A DNA stretch of 64,000 nucleotides from Phoronis australis (lineage: Eukaryota; Phoronida; Phoronidae): the NCBI GenBank assembly GCA_002633005.1, contig NMRA01000144.1, positions 647,205-711,204 on the forward strand, written 5' to 3'. Below the pieces are notes generated by a model, which was not told the origin of the DNA, ran no database searches, and saw only the letters and a program-made list of their open reading frames with translations. The position numbers and the translations under genes were made by a program. Shown here piece after piece: positions 25,260 through 38,861 of the stretch. Each line of letters begins with the position of its first letter. Within the stretch, counting starts at the first letter, position 1.

Positions 25260-28235
25260 GCCACACTACACTGTTTACACTAAGTATGACCATGAACTAT
25301 TGAGGTCTAAAGTTATTCTGCCATGGTGCTAATTTGAGCAGATATGGACAGTCAGCAATATGGTTACCATAGACTGCACGCACTATCTACAGGTGACCAA
25401 CTCGCCACTGTCAAAATGTCACTGTCAAAATTCGTGGGCAAACTTTAAGTTTGACCACAACAGGCAATGTCGCACCATGCGCATAAGATGATGGCATTAA
25501 GATAAGTGGTGCCTAATGAATCATGACATTTGTTTTTACTTTTCTGCTCCTTTGATTGACTAGCTTACTCAAATGGGTGAGTAAAGCGCGTCCAGTTTAT
25601 AGTCCCTAAGTCGATCCCTGAAATATTCCATCACGACCATTTTATTGTGCCGAGATTACAACGTACGACTTGTACTAGGATATTAATCCTATAATACTGT
25701 TTGGATCCAAAAACGATCACTGCAAGAAGTGTGCAGTCTACCACACAACTGTTTAGGGTCACAATAAAAGTTATACTCAGAGGTGTCGCCACCATGTGCA
25801 TAACGGCAAAGTTGAAACTACCACAGCAATCTATCTAAAGTCTCAAGAATGCAGTGAAACTTGAATGGGGGTGGGGCTAACCTGAGAAATAAGGCAAGTC
25901 AAACAAAGCTTTGATGTGTTACTACTAATGTGATTGTGTTGGGCATGATGGAATGGAAACAAACATTCCGACCCTATATCCCCAAAATTCATCAGGTTTA
26001 CAAAATAATCTTGACTGAATACAGTGCTATGGAAATGTGACATAAACATGTATAAACACAAGCATATGTTCAATATTGGAATGATGAACGACATAACTGA
26101 AAAACAATAAAAAGAAAAAATGTATTCTGCATTAGTTCACCGTGATTTGTCAGGCACTGAAGACACGCTTCAGGCATTACCCTATGAAGGGTGCTCATGA
26201 CAGAATGTTTTTAGCTATACATTCCTACCGTAAGTGGGTCACGAATTCCAGGCAACAACTACTGTGGCGTATGTTAATTAGGGATGGCCAAGTAAAGGTC
26301 ATCATGTAAACGAAGAACACTAATGTCATGATGCAAGTTGTCATGGTGCGAGTTGCTTAACTTCAGTTGCATTTACACAACACATCGCAAACTGGATAAA
26401 CACAGAAGTTGATTACACGAAAAACAACCAGCGCGTGTTCGGATCAACCCCTATGTACGCTACTGTACAGGAGCAATAAAAGACGATCCCTTTCGCCCTG
26501 TCCCAGTTTGTGTTTAGATGTGTCGTTGATACCGGAGCAACTGATCGCGTGCTTGCTCTACCTATCAAACCAGTGACAAAAATGGCCGCCACGGTACCAG
26601 TTTGCTCCATTTCAGTCATGTTTACACACATACTTGCACCTGATCAGCTGTTCCATGTCAGTTGCTCCCATGTCAGGTTCACCTCATGTAAATGTGACTC
26701 TATAACCAAGTTTAGATAAGAAAAACTAAAACACCAAAAGTTCTGAAAAATGTAAGGTTATGATACCCTAGTTATGAAATGACAATGAATTGCCGGGTAA
26801 AGCATACAGATAGGAAAAACAGTCAATTCCAATGACTAAAAAACCTGTCTCTGCTGCTGAAGGAGTTGGCATACACAAAATGAATCCTAGCACTACCTGA
26901 TACCATGAGGCGCTTCCATAATGAAATTAAACCTGGCAGTGTGAAGTCTAAAGAATGTACTTTTGACTAATTGGGTGAAAACAACAGTATTTCTGGACGC
27001 GCATAGGTATTTTCTCGACTATGGAAAGAAAGATAAAAAATTCCCTGCAACTGTTATCATCAAAAGAGGATCAATATTCTTCACAAATGCTTGTCACCTG
27101 ACTGTTGGTGGACATTGTTCATTTTTGCACCTACTAGCTTTCGGCACTCCAAACCAGACACATTTGATCCAATGGCATCAGTTGTTATTACTTGGAAAAT
27201 ATTTGTGGTTTGGTTCTTGTTGGACACCCTCTTAAATTCAGTAATTATTTCAAGCCAATGAAAATCCCTCTCCATGCCGCACAAAATCTTTAGAGAAATG
27301 AACGTGAGAAATAAACATGATTTTAGCTTATATTGTGTGTAGAAAAAAATGACAAAGACAATGTTGTCCCTCATCCATAGTTATGCATTCAAAGATACTC
27401 AAAAAAGTTATACACACTGACTAACATCCATGATCTTGCACCATCAAATGCCCAACTTTAACTCATGTGATCTGCAGTCTGTTGTGACTTGGGGAGTTAC
27501 ACAAGCAAGACATTGAAAATGGATCAAGCTGGCAGTTAACTTCATTACTCAGTAAGCTTTCTGATATTTGAATAACTCTGGGACCAGAAAGAAAACAGCA
27601 ACTACACATACAAATACAGACACTTGGACGGTATTATACAGACATTGTGAAACAACTGTTGCCTATGGCAACACTGAGCACACTTTACCTCAGAAGGCTT
27701 CAAAATACAGTTGAAAATGAAAACATTCACTTATCAATGTAATCAATAATTCACAAGCATGATTATCTGAAGTGAAAATTTGGCAAGATTTCAATCAAAC
27801 AAAATGGAAATTTGTAATGAATGAAGAAGATTGGGGCCATAAACTACGTTGGTTTGCTCACAACCTGACAGATCTTTTGGACAATGAGTTATGTTTCCTG
27901 ATGTAATTTTGTGGATCAATAACTCTAGGCAAACACAGGTAATACGTTTTGCACACAATGTCAAGGCGAGCAGAATTAGAGGTCACACAGAAACAATTTT
28001 CCTTTACGGGAATACCAATGAGTGCAACGTGATAAGTCTATCAAGCTTCTGTGTTTCACTAATGCAAAACTTTAACACAGAAATTGCACTTTCAAGATCT
28101 GGACACCATGCAGTATTCAGCATCTTCATGGTCATTGAATATCGTCATGGTAACTGAATCAGTAAAAATCATAATGCATGGTGTCCACAAGCAAGATCAT
28201 ATCTCCTGTCTAAATTACAAAACTGCGAAGGACAC
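25260..28235. other. gene-free interval
   Basis: No supported gene. A tiny tandem duplication of CACTGTCAAAAT lies at 25406-25433. A GC-richer patch at 26400-26720 has frames open on both strands and contains AAAATGGCCGCCACGG at about 26580, but no domain or splice pair was found. Confidence 0.45.
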
Positions 28236-28237
28236 GC

Positions 28238-28530
28238 CTTCCATCACAAAAAATAACTTTTAATTTAGACCACTTACCATTATGAAATTGGTCTCAAATT
28301 GTTTCTTGGCCAAATTAGGGATGATTTATTACCTTGGCTAAAGCTTAGAGTTGGTTATTGCCCCAGACCTCTACAAGATTTCTTCTCATTGTTGATTAGT
28401 TTATGCTTGGAGCGTGCTTTCAGGCACTAATGTACAGACAATGTTTTCAAGCCCATCAGTTAGGAACAAGTCCAGACCAGTTTTAGAGCAATAAGTAGTC
28501 TAATCAAAACTTAGTTTCATTGATGCAATG
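28238..28530 (+). mobile_element. family D element with long terminal inverted repeats
   Basis: The left arm (28243-28312: TTTAGACCACTTACC, ATGAAATTGGTCTCAAATTG) and the right arm (28458-28525) are reverse complements over about 70 bp with scattered mismatches. For example AGACCACTTACC is answered by AAGTAGTCT and TTGGTCTCAAATTGTTTC by GGAACAAGTCCAGACCAG. The two arms enclose about 145 bp. This inverted structure and about 290 bp length fit a MITE. No coding frame. Other D pieces are at 2.9, 5.3, 46.6 and 61.2 kb. Confidence 0.7.
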
Positions 28531-28534
28531 TGGG

Positions 28535-31500
28535 TTTATCGACTCTTTAAATAAAAATAAACTGCACTGGTGTATGGATAACAGTTGTACAAGAGGCTGT
28601 TTAGATTAATAAACTATTTTTGAGAAATGGTCATCTCAAAAAAAAAACTTGTGAAATACTGAATCATACACATGACTAATTGTGAAACTGATCCAAACCA
28701 ATGACCTGAAATCTGACGTATTCGTTCTAAGAATTGCATTGTGAAGAGGCTAAACCAAACTGAGACCATTTTTCAAGGAGATAGCCTACTAAGTCCAATG
28801 GGGTTATATTAGTGAGAATGGACCTGCATTTTCTATTAAGGAATACGTGAGAATAGTCAGTATCTAATTAAAGACAAAATGAATTAGGGATATACAAGAA
28901 TGATTCATCAAGGTTAAGCAAAAGGTGTGACACGTTTTATTCACCTTACAACTAGAGGCAACACTTATGGCCATTCGTTCCCATGATTTTTGTGTTCAAA
29001 AGGTCAAGGTCAAGTAATGTTAGGATAGTGATTAATCTGAGGGTTTTTGACATAATTCAATTAATGTTGTGGATTTTATTGGCCATGTGCCAATTTTTTT
29101 TCATTAAATATCAACCAGACATATAATGACTTGTGTAAAATAATATCAAAAAAATGTTTCCAAGGATGTCTTTAAAAATAATGCTAAGTTTTTATTTGAT
29201 TCAAATGTGTACTTACCTAGCTCTTACCACACATACCTGACTTAAGAAAAAATGTTAATCAGATATTCAACATTAAATATTTAAATATAAAAATGTTTTT
29301 CCAAAAATTCTCCTGCTAATTTTCTATGTTTTCACTGCAACCAGTTCCCAAAAAATCATATCATATCTTTGTAAATTAATGACACAAATGTATAGTGCAT
29401 ATTAGTAATTTAAAACAAAATACAAAAACAAATACAAATTATGGCTTGCTTTACATGATGACATTTCCTTTCTAGAACATTCAAAAGTGGGTGGTTTTGT
29501 GTAGATAAATAAATTTGGTCTTAATTCATAATATGTTAACATGGTGCTTCTGTCAGCAGTGAGGAGGTCAAATTTGTTGTATGGGTTCTTTACCAAAGAC
29601 CCTAAATTATTAATTGGCTTAGTGTCTGCAGCAGACTTGCCTGGCTACCTGGCCACAATACCTGAGCTACTTACACTTGGTCCTAAATATTTAATTGGCT
29701 GATTAGATTTCTACCTGACAATCATAACAATTATCACAACTACCACGGTGGTTATCACACCTTAATTGTGACAGGGATGATATTTTGTCATCCACCAAAC
29801 GACACACGCAATCTTCCATGATTGGGAAATGGGGGTTTTCAGTCTTGTGAGTTGGGAAATGACATGGAATCATTTTGTGAAGGTGTATCTGTGTGTTTAC
29901 TGGAGCTCACATGAATGTGGCCATTTTGTGAAACAGGAAACTTGTGAAACAACCTTTTGCAAGACGGGTGTATATAAGCATGTAAGTTATTCATCAAACA
30001 TAGGCAATGAATAGCCCAGATCAGTTCAAGAGAATCCTAGAGATGCTCAGGCAGCTAGCATGGATATCACATCAGGCACAGTGTTAAGTATGTGAGAGTA
30101 ACCATCAGCACGTAGCCAGGTTTGGCCCAATTTTTATTGCATCACCTGATGAAAAATAAGTAACATTGCCCATTTTCTGCTAAATAGTTTCATGTAAAAC
30201 CGTTATTTCAATTATTATTTCTTAGGCAATTCATGATTTCAAAACCAGTGATACTTCAAGGTAAAAAAGCAAAAACATAGTGTAGACATTGGTGAAGATT
30301 TACCTGAACTGCACAATGGATCAGCAACTTGTCCGACTTGGTATTGATTTTTTAATGGCAAAGCAGTTAAATTTGATATTTTACAAACAAGCATTGGAAA
30401 GGCTTTGAATGGCTATTGGGGACAAACAAAATAAACCTAATGAATAGAAAAACATTTTGCAATGTCAGCATAGGGAATTGGTGTAGAGGTGGGAATCTAC
30501 AAATTGCAATACTGTTGTTAACCTTTCAATAAAGGTTACATGAGTACACAACATAGATATACTTATGTATGTGAGGAAGTGATAATGTAAATATACTCAA
30601 TTGGATGGCAGTAACTTAAGGGTCGTACACAAAGCAATGGCCAAAAGTAGAGACAACATAAGAGAAATGCTGATTTTATATGGAACAAAATATTATTTCC
30701 CAAATAAAAAAACAGTAATTTTGATTTCATACATCTCATGTACTGTAATTATGCTGGTCACAGCAGAAATAAATTAAGAATAAATATATATAAATATATA
30801 TTTTTTGTATTATTTAAATGTATACAAGTTCAGCATAACAGAAAGAACTGTAAATGTGAAGATTTACTCCAACATAATTCTATTTTCATTTAAGCATGGA
30901 AGAAAAATATTCCACAGTAATTATAGCACCGATCTTCCTGAAAATAATACTTTCAGATATCAAACGAAAAGGTCAAAACATAATTTTGGTATTAATTGCA
31001 CTTTTTACATTTTATCCAGTAAATCACATTGAAGGTTTTGCATTTACTTTTGTTCATTTACTTGCCGTTCAATTAAATGGTTGCATTTCACAGACTTTAA
31101 AACAACCGTAAAATACTTGGTACTAACATATTTACATAATTTTATAAATCAATAAATCATTAAATGGCGAAAAATTAAAATAAATTATAAAAGCTATAGA
31201 TATAGTTGTTTCTACTAGTAACAAGATTTTGGACTTGTGTTTTTATATTTGGTTTATATTTTTTAAATCTTACTAACAAATTTTGATAGCTAAAAGCAGA
31301 TTTTATCTCCCCTACACACCGTATTTACTAACTAGTGTGTTCATAGTGGTTTATAAGATTTTTTTAGCAACCATGATGGACAATAAATTACAAGAGATGT
31401 CAGCTTTAGACTATGTCATTAAGAAAAATTGAAACATTGCCAAACTTGCTGGACATTCATGTGACTTTGTTGGCAAGCGAAACTAGACCAAACCACAGCT

Positions 31501-34455
31501 CCTGCCAAGATATAGCCTTTAATAACTGAGTTTACACATTCAGAAATACATCACATGGTCAGAAAGAGGGATTAGAGCTGATTCTGCTAAGAACATTGGC
31601 ATGTTTTGAACAAATAAAACCAAGGTGAAGAGTTCAGTGTAAAAATGGCTATTCAGGGAAGAAACGCGTTTTCATTTATAGGGTCATTAAAACATTCAGG
31701 AAGTAAATGGACAGGGTTAAAAATAATAAAATGGATGGTATTACATGTGCAATTGTTTTGAATTCAATAAAACATTTCTCAAAAAGTAGGGTCATGGGCA
31801 ATTGTAAATGCTCATAAAGACTGCTTCCTAAACTGCGAAGAATATTCAGATTTAATTTTTAGTAAAAGATTACGAAGAGACCACGTATTGAATGTTGAAT
31901 GTTTGTTTCCTAATGATTGATAACCAGAAAACTATGACTTGAGGTTATTATGATAGGAAAACGCAATGTGATTAAATGGATTGTTATCTCGTTATAACAT
32001 TAATTTATTATTTGAGGAAGGTTGATATAACATGAAACGGGCATCAGTCATGTGCTGTGCTGCTACATAAAATGTCAAATAGTCAACTCCTGCTTCAAGA
32101 ACTGTGTCATTTCTAATTGGCGATAGGTAAATTGTACGGAAAAAGGTTTCTTCATTTTTCAAATTGATTTATGAGTACTTACTTTACACAAGCATTTTTA
32201 TAATTTCGACACCATAAACTTCATTAGTATTAAAGCATCTCTCAAAACTAAAACAAGCATGCCTACATTTTCTATTTTTATGATTCTGAAATGAAAGTTT
32301 TTGTGTACTATTGGTACGGAAATAAAACACCTGTGGTGAAATTTTAAACAGGCTTTGTGATGACACAACAAAATAATAGATGTAAGTTTACAAAAATGTT
32401 TACAAAAGTGTAATCTTGTTTCGACTTTAAATTGGGTCTGGTACAAATCATATTTTAAGTAAAATGTATCATTTAGCTCAACCAATTTGAGTTGCATTGC
32501 AAATTAAAACCCTTTTGAAAGAAAAATAATTATTATTCATCTCATTGGTTTAGACATTGGTGCAAGACGTTGATAAGAGGACAGAAAGGTCTGTTTCAAT
32601 AGTTTTATTTGTAAAAAGACGAATCTAACTCGATTACTCAACTCAGATTTTGAAAAGTGCACCTACCTTTTGGTAAAGCTATCATGAAGCATGTATTTAT
32701 TTTATAAAATTTCTAGTAAACAGATATTCAAAACTTTGTTCAATTATCATATTTTTGAACAACACAAACAAAAAAAATAATTAAAAAATTTGATTAAATG
32801 TTACACAAAATAAGAGACAGGATGATAAAAATTCTTATTTTGCAATTAATACTATGAGATGCTTTGAAGATTTTTAAACAATAGAAGACCTTTATTTCTG
32901 TATGCCACTTTGTTATATTTACAATTTTTATTTATTAACAAACACATTTTTTTAAGAAACAGCATGGCTGTTATCATGATTATTGTATATTTTTAAAAAC
33001 ATGTTTCAGTTACTGCTATTGTGAAACAAGTTTTAATTAGTAGATTTACTCTTTCCTTTCCATGAAAAATTCTTGCATCAAAGTAGCTGCGTTTTAATAG
33101 AAATGTATTTTGATATATGACGGTATTTTCCAAGAGATTTCTGTGAATTTTTTTATTTTTATTGTTAAAATGTCAGATTTTTGGCTAATTTACAAAGCAT
33201 TTTTTACTTATTATGATTAACTTAACAAAATCGGTTTACTAACAACAACTGAATATCTCAAAGTTTTCCCCGATAAATTTAAGATTGAGAAAATGGAGAT
33301 ATTACCACTGCTTCAACATTCATAGTTTTGGTTACTTCTAAATACTTATAACCAGTAGACACTGCATTGTGAAATCCCTTTAGATCATGAAAAAATCAAG
33401 AACAGCAAAATAATCAATGATTTATAAGTAGCTACCTTATTTATGCTGAATAAATCACAGAATCTGGTGATTTTTAAAGAAAATTGGTCAAACTTTGACA
33501 AGAGGAATACATCGTGCAGGTTATCCACCTTGAGATTAGCAGTAACTTGAGTAACATGTAAAGATTAATGTCATTTGAAAAGCAAGTCAATTGACACATG
33601 TGCGCTGAACTCCACAGCAGTGCTACTTCCGAACGACGCAATAATCTTGGGTACGTGCCAGATTGTGTGCGCAGTAGAAAATTCGTGCCAAGAAAATAAC
33701 AGGCTTTATAATTTACACAAAGCGGAGATTGATAGTGACTTTGATACGTCAACATCGAACAGTGCCTTCCTTTATCACAAAATGCATTTGAGTGCGAAAA
33801 AAATTTTGATACCTGTAGTAAAAAATAGCAGGTGTGTTCTAGAGATTTTAGTAAGGACATGGAATGATGCCAGTGAACTCTAGATGATGACAGAATGAAT
33901 GAAAGGTGTGGCTAAGAGCCAACTTTTGTGCTATTTACCAAATTCTCATTTGAAAATCAGAAAGGCAAAGGCTAATGGCATAAAGGGCATTGCCATTCTT
34001 TAGTGAGCAAAATCAAAGCAAATAAGAACAACATGATCGATTATTTATAGACTTAAGATTACTTGGACAGTGACTTAGCCATGAATCTAGTTCATCTAAC
34101 CCATGTAAAGTACAAGGTTCAACATGGCAATAACAAATTATTAGTTTCTAAATTTTAGTAAAATCTATTGAAACCTTAATTAACAGCTAAAATAATATCA
34201 GACATATGTAACTGAACACCATGACGAATAATCTACAACAAAATATTCCTAGTTTCTAATACTATAACTGAAATAGTCTCCTCTAAATCATTTGACATAT
34301 TTCTTTATTTTATTATTTTGTTGAGTTATGAGATTGCCGGGAGCAGGAAAGTAAAGAACATGCCATCTATTGGCAAAATGCAAATTACTTCAATATTCAC
34401 AGGAACTGTATATACAGGGACATACAGTGCCACCTCTGAGATGGTTGTGAAAGCC
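28535..34455. other. gene-free AT-rich interval
   Basis: No gene recognised. It includes a pair of similar short direct words, CCCTAAATTATTAATTGGCT (about 29600) and TCCTAAATATTTAATTGGCT (about 29681), 80 bp apart. There is also a palindromic ACCACGGTGGT near 29742, and a strong AT block around 30778-30815 (ATAAATATATATAAATATAT). The 32.5-33.3 kb stretch is likewise very AT-rich. A patch at 33575-33883 is open in two opposing frames (102 and 128 codons) but shows no known motif. Confidence 0.5.
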
Positions 34456-34460
34456 ATATC

Positions 34461-34705
34461 AAGTACAGAGGAGGATCTACAGGGCGGGTTCAGGGGGTTC
34501 AAAACCTTCCTCGGGACAGGATCAAAAATAAAAATTGAAATGAATTTTGCCAGAAAAACAAAATCAGTAACTAAAAACCACAACAAATCCTAAACGGGAG
34601 GGGAAAACCCCCTCCCGACCTTCCTTCCGCTCGGCGCTATGCGCTTCGGATTCGCACGAATCCTAAATCCCCCCTAACTGAAAACGTAGATCTGCCACTG
34701 AAGTA
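34461..34705 (+). mobile_element. hAT-like non-autonomous element, 235 bp, with 5-bp target duplication
   Basis: The element runs 34466-34700 with AAGTA directly on both sides (34461-34465 and 34701-34705). The left end is CAGAGGAGGATCTACAGGG. The right end is ACGTAGATCTGCCACTG, whose reverse complement is CAGTGGCAGATCTACGT. The interior has GC-rich hairpins at 34595-34617 (CGGGAGGGG, loop, CCCCCTCCCG) and GGATTCG-CA-CGAATCC at about 34647-34662. The ends match the other two hAT-like copies in the window. No transposase frame; the open frame across it is chance. Confidence 0.8.
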
Positions 34706-34709
34706 TGCC

Positions 34710-36095
34710 CTCTTAATTGCACATAATAATACAACAGACTGTTCATTAATTAATTGTGGCTAAAATAGTCACAACAAACTTGATCTATTCTAGTTTGAAG
34801 GGTGATTATTTACCTTGTCCTCTGACCAGGTTGTTCAAAATTACTCAAGAATGCAAACACATCCAGAAAAAGAATCCACCATAATGATCCACTTTGCAAA
34901 TGATTTTTTTCCTCAACTCAACTTCCTGCCTTAGCCCACAGGGGGCAGCACATACCAGTCCGTCAAATCTCACCACAAATATTGAGATTTCTGTCTGTGC
35001 GAGTGAAAATGACAAAATAGGTGCAGCTGATACCCTTGTGTTCTTTGGCAAACCAGCCATATTTGAACATGTTGACACAACACTATAAACATACCAAACC
35101 CAATAACAGCTAGTTACTGGCTGAACAAAATGTATTTGACAGATTCAGCGTTAACAATCCAATATTATCCACTATGCACTATGGAGCTGCTTTCTTCCCT
35201 TTCCCTAAAAATCCATGAAAATATTGCAGTATGGACAAATCTATAAAAACATTTCACCCGTTCAACACTTCAATTCTAAACCCGAAGCACTTCGGGGTTT
35301 AAAAACATTACCAATGTTGAATTGTTTCCAAATGAGTCTGCAATTCAAGGCACAGACAATGTGTACATACATTTTTTCCGAATTCACAATTTCCGAGTTG
35401 GCCAACCCTAATACTCTTCAGACGCTGATGGTTTCGATGTTCTTGTTGGTAACAGAAATAAAACCTTATCACGGATTTTACGAGAGTAAAAAGCCTCATT
35501 CAAATTTTGTTTTTACCCTGTTAAAAAGATAGTTCTCAGATATTTTCCACTACTTCTCCAGTACTGCAGTTATGGACAAGTTTAACAACAGTTAAGTGCC
35601 AGATACCTTCCACCCAGAAATCCAAAACAAGGTCAGTCGATGAACTTTTCACCACTACAAAAACCAACAAGCAAGTTACCGAGTGCAATCTAATTAGTAT
35701 TATTGTTCATATCTTGTATTCACTCAAAGATCGATGAAAAAATCTCCACAGACCACAGGCTTAATTATTGACTAAGTAAACTTCATGTCAGCTGATGGAA
35801 CATATAGAGTCAACTTGAACCAAAAATAGCCAGACATGGTAACTAGAAATGTTACTGCATCTTCCTATTATAGATTTCTTTGAAGTTGAATTTTCCAAGG
35901 CTTGTTTTTTTCTGTAAATTCTCAGTATAGTGAGAAGTTTTCTGTGTCTCAGCTTGCTCTATGTCTATGTGAACTTCATCAAGGTACGTAGCTACTGGTG
36001 CCATCTATTGGTAATTTGCAGATAACACATCCAAAGTACCATGATTTCATAAGTGGTCTTCTTAACCATTCCTTTGAAAAAATCTTTTACTTCCC
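34710..36095. other. gene-free interval
   Basis: No gene recognised. One near-perfect hairpin is present (separate entry). Confidence 0.45.
35278..35300. repeat. short hairpin
   Basis: AAACCCGAAG is followed at once by CACTTCGGGGTTT. The arms pair with one bulged base. Too short and isolated to assign a role. Confidence 0.7.
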
Positions 36096-36100
36096 CTTTT

Positions 36101-36154
36101 TCAATATTGTATTGGTCAATATTGTATTGGTCAATATTGTAAAGGTCAATATTT
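36101..36154 (+). repeat. 15-bp tandem repeat, about 3.6 units
   Basis: Unit TCAATATTGTATTGG is repeated exactly at 36101 and 36116, then with two changes at 36131, and partially at 36146. The translated frame here is repetitive for the same reason and is not evidence of a gene. Confidence 0.95.
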
Positions 36155-36605
36155 CCAAAAGCAACAAAGGGTTTTGTTCAATATTCATTTCTTCGTGGAA
36201 TGTTTTAAATATACAAAAATAACAAAATTAAAACTTTCAGGTTCATCAAGGTCAAACTGCTTTTTATAGTTAAAAGCTCGACCAACTTTTGAAACATCTG
36301 AACAAAATATAAGTTCTGAGAATATAGTGCACCAGGTAGGCGTATGTAGCAACCAGTATACTCTAATTCATCTTGTCATACACACTCAACAGCCAATTTA
36401 GCTGCACACCTAACAGAACAACACATTTAATGTGCATTTGTCAAGAGCTAAACAACTAATTAGAATCTAATAATAATAAGCCTTGTTCAGATGTTAACTG
36501 TGACACAGCCAAACTGACACTGCGCAAGATGATCGTGTCAAGAGTCGATTCACACACACACAACTCAGAACTGATCATGGTGGCAAGGTGGAAGTTGCAG
36601 ACAGG

Positions 36606-36915
36606 ACATGATGTGCTCACCCACTCAAATTTCACTGCCTTCTTTTTGGGGGGGTATTAAGATCACTGTGATTAGCGGTGGTGTAGTACAGCGGTCAAGC
36701 CGTCAGGCAGGTTACACAATAAAGACTGGGACCTATCAACAAAGGAACAGTAGTTACTACAATGTTGTAGTCAACTGGTTTTTGCTCTTCAAACAATAAA
36801 AGTTCAATTTTCATTGACGGATTTAGTTTTTATAGTCTGCACTGTCTAAAATGGGAGGGAAAGAATCGTGTTATGCCTAATCGCCAACTTTGTTCCCTAG
36901 TCCCCCAACAAAACA
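36606..36915 (+). repeat. family B repeat, copy 1
   Basis: Aligns with 46030-46378 and 58639-59065. Landmarks in order are CATGATGTGCT, GGGGGGTATTAAGA, GCAGGTTACACAATA...GACTGGGAC, TATCAACAAAGGAACAG, a CAATAAAAGTTCAATTTTCA block and TTTTTATAGTC-GCACTGTCTAAAA, then GTTCCCTAGTCC. The GGTGTAGTACAGCGGTCAAG word at about 36680 has some likeness to a polymerase III A box, so a SINE origin is possible, but a convincing B box is missing. Its 3' part is truncated compared with copies 2-4. Confidence 0.65.
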
Positions 36916-37069
36916 TGCCAAGAATTGTAAGGTGACCTGTTTAGGCTGTAAAAGTCACATTTCTTATCCAATTTTCAAAATAAAAAACCTCATCACGTGT
37001 GCTTTTTACGAAACATTCAAATAACTTTCAAAACGAAAAAAATAAAAATACTAATGTCACCCCTAATCT

Positions 37070-37245
37070 GTTTATGATGGTTTCATTATCTAGAGAATGA
37101 TGACATAAGCAGCCTGAGGTGATTTAATTAACCACAACAGCATCGTGTCTTTGATCTGAACCAGCAAGTATTATGGTACGCAAACTGGTGGAGTTGCCCA
37201 ATCTCGATAGTTAAGGTGTCAGCATAGGATTGCAGGTTTACTTTC
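37070..37245 (+). repeat. family I element with tRNA-like segment (SINE-like), copy 1
   Basis: The stretch 37070-37215 matches the reverse complement of 44646-44815. Exact shared words include AGCAGCCTGAGGTGAT (37108-37123) and TGTCTTTGATCT, along with TTTATGATGG and the CCCAATCTCGA word. At its right side, CTCGATAGTTAAGGTGTCAG, then AGGATTGCAGGTTTACTTTCC looks like the D-arm to T-arm part of a Leu/Ser-type tRNA, with a degenerate B box. This is the usual signature of a tRNA-derived SINE. Here about 150 bp of shared sequence lies upstream of that segment, which is unusual for a simple SINE. Confidence 0.5.
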
Positions 37246-38135
37246 CCCAGAAAACATTATTTGTGTATCACTAAAACCATGTTTTACATCTTGTGAAGAA
37301 ATGATTGTGACCCAACAAATCAAATAATATTCCTTGTGACATTGCTTGCTATGATATAGGTAGATAATGTTTATTTACATTAATAAAGTTAAAGTTCATA
37401 ATGGCCAACTGACTCTGATGGTACTCGACCATACACTATACCTTTGATGTGGGGTGCAGCTGGAAAATTAAGATACTCACTCATTTAGAGAGTCATTAAA
37501 AACATCTCTCTGTTTCCAAATACAGATATCAATCTAATCCATTGCTAAATATTAGTGCAATTTTTTACCTGCATCTGAGGACACATGTCAATTATCTACC
37601 ATGATGAATATATTAAGGTGAACATCCTGGATAAAATACTGATGAATGAATGCAACACAATTACATCATTTTTGGCTAATTTTTATCGTATTTCTTTGGT
37701 AGAAAATGATACTACATAAAGTTTCAATAGGATTTCCAGCAATTTCAGAAACCAAGCAGATAAAAATCACTAGTTCATGTGCATGATTTTGCAATTTATT
37801 TCGCCCAGTTTCATTGCCAACAGCCAGCAGATCTTGTGACAATCTAATGATGAAGAACAGGGTACCACGATACAGGGCCTCAAGTGTCTAATAGGACTCG
37901 AAAAAGTGACTTCTTTGTAGGCAGCTTCCATGAAAAAATTGCCCTTTGGTGGTATTTTGTTACACAAGGGGTTGCTTCCAAAAGCCTAAATAGTTTGTAG
38001 GGATTCTTGGACAACTGAATTCTTAACTTATTCCAGTTCAAGAAACGATGCCATGAAATGCCAAAATTGAGTACATTGTAATTGTAACATTACTTATTGA
38101 TAATTATTATTTAAAAAAATTAGTACATCGTTTGC

Positions 38136-38200
38136 AACCCTCTCAACCCACGATCCGCTCGACCTACAGCTCACAACCCCCTCGACCCAGTCTACACTCA
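38136..38200 (-). repeat. minisatellite, C-rich on this strand
   Basis: Units such as CTCAACCCACGATCCG, CTCGACCTACAGCTCAC and AACCCCCTCGACCCAG follow one another. The reverse complement has the same GGGTCGAGGGGGTTGTG pattern as the array at 38862-38962. It is low-complexity sequence of unknown role. Confidence 0.75.
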
Positions 38201-38861
38201 ATCTGAACATAGAACAAGCGCTGACTCGCAGAACCAATGAGTTGGGCCGTGAGCTTGGCTGGCTCTCCCTGTTTTATTTTTTTGCAATTAACAGTCGATT
38301 TGGCTAGTTTGAAAACCAAAAACAGAAAAAAAAAACAACGCGACCAAATCAAATCAAAGACCTACCAATGTTACGAATGTTGTTCCCGGCAAACTGTAAT
38401 CGTCTCGTCTGCTCTTCAGTGAATGGCAGATTCAAGCTTTTTGGGGAGAGTGCGAGGAACCGACGAACATGTAATTTCTTCAAATACAGTTTGAAAAAAC
38501 AAACCTGTTAGCTAAACAAGTATCTCAACATTACATGCAATATATTGTAAACGAATGTTCAACAGAAAGCAAATAATGAAAATATGAAATTATGTCCTTT
38601 CACGTTAACGTACTCTCTCCCTAAGTTTAAAGAGCAGGGCCATTGGTAGCCGCTCATGGAACTATTTCCGTAACACTGATAGCACGCTCACAATTTGCTA
38701 TTTCAGATCATGTTCTTTTAATGTGGCTTTCTGTTTTTAACCACCAGACTTGAGCCAGAGCAGATTCAGGTATAGGTAAGTCTAATGGGAGTCATTCAGC
38801 GATGTAATAAGATTATGAAATGTGTAAAAAGCGCAAAGATAATCTATTGCCACAGGTCGTG

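Noticed and set aside
33474-33883. Opposing frames of 128 and 102 codons
   Set aside because: Both strands open in the same place with no motif. More likely a local lack of stop words than a gene.
34958-35020. CGTCAAATCTCACCAC resembling the family A left end
   Set aside because: No internal family A sequence follows and no right end was found.
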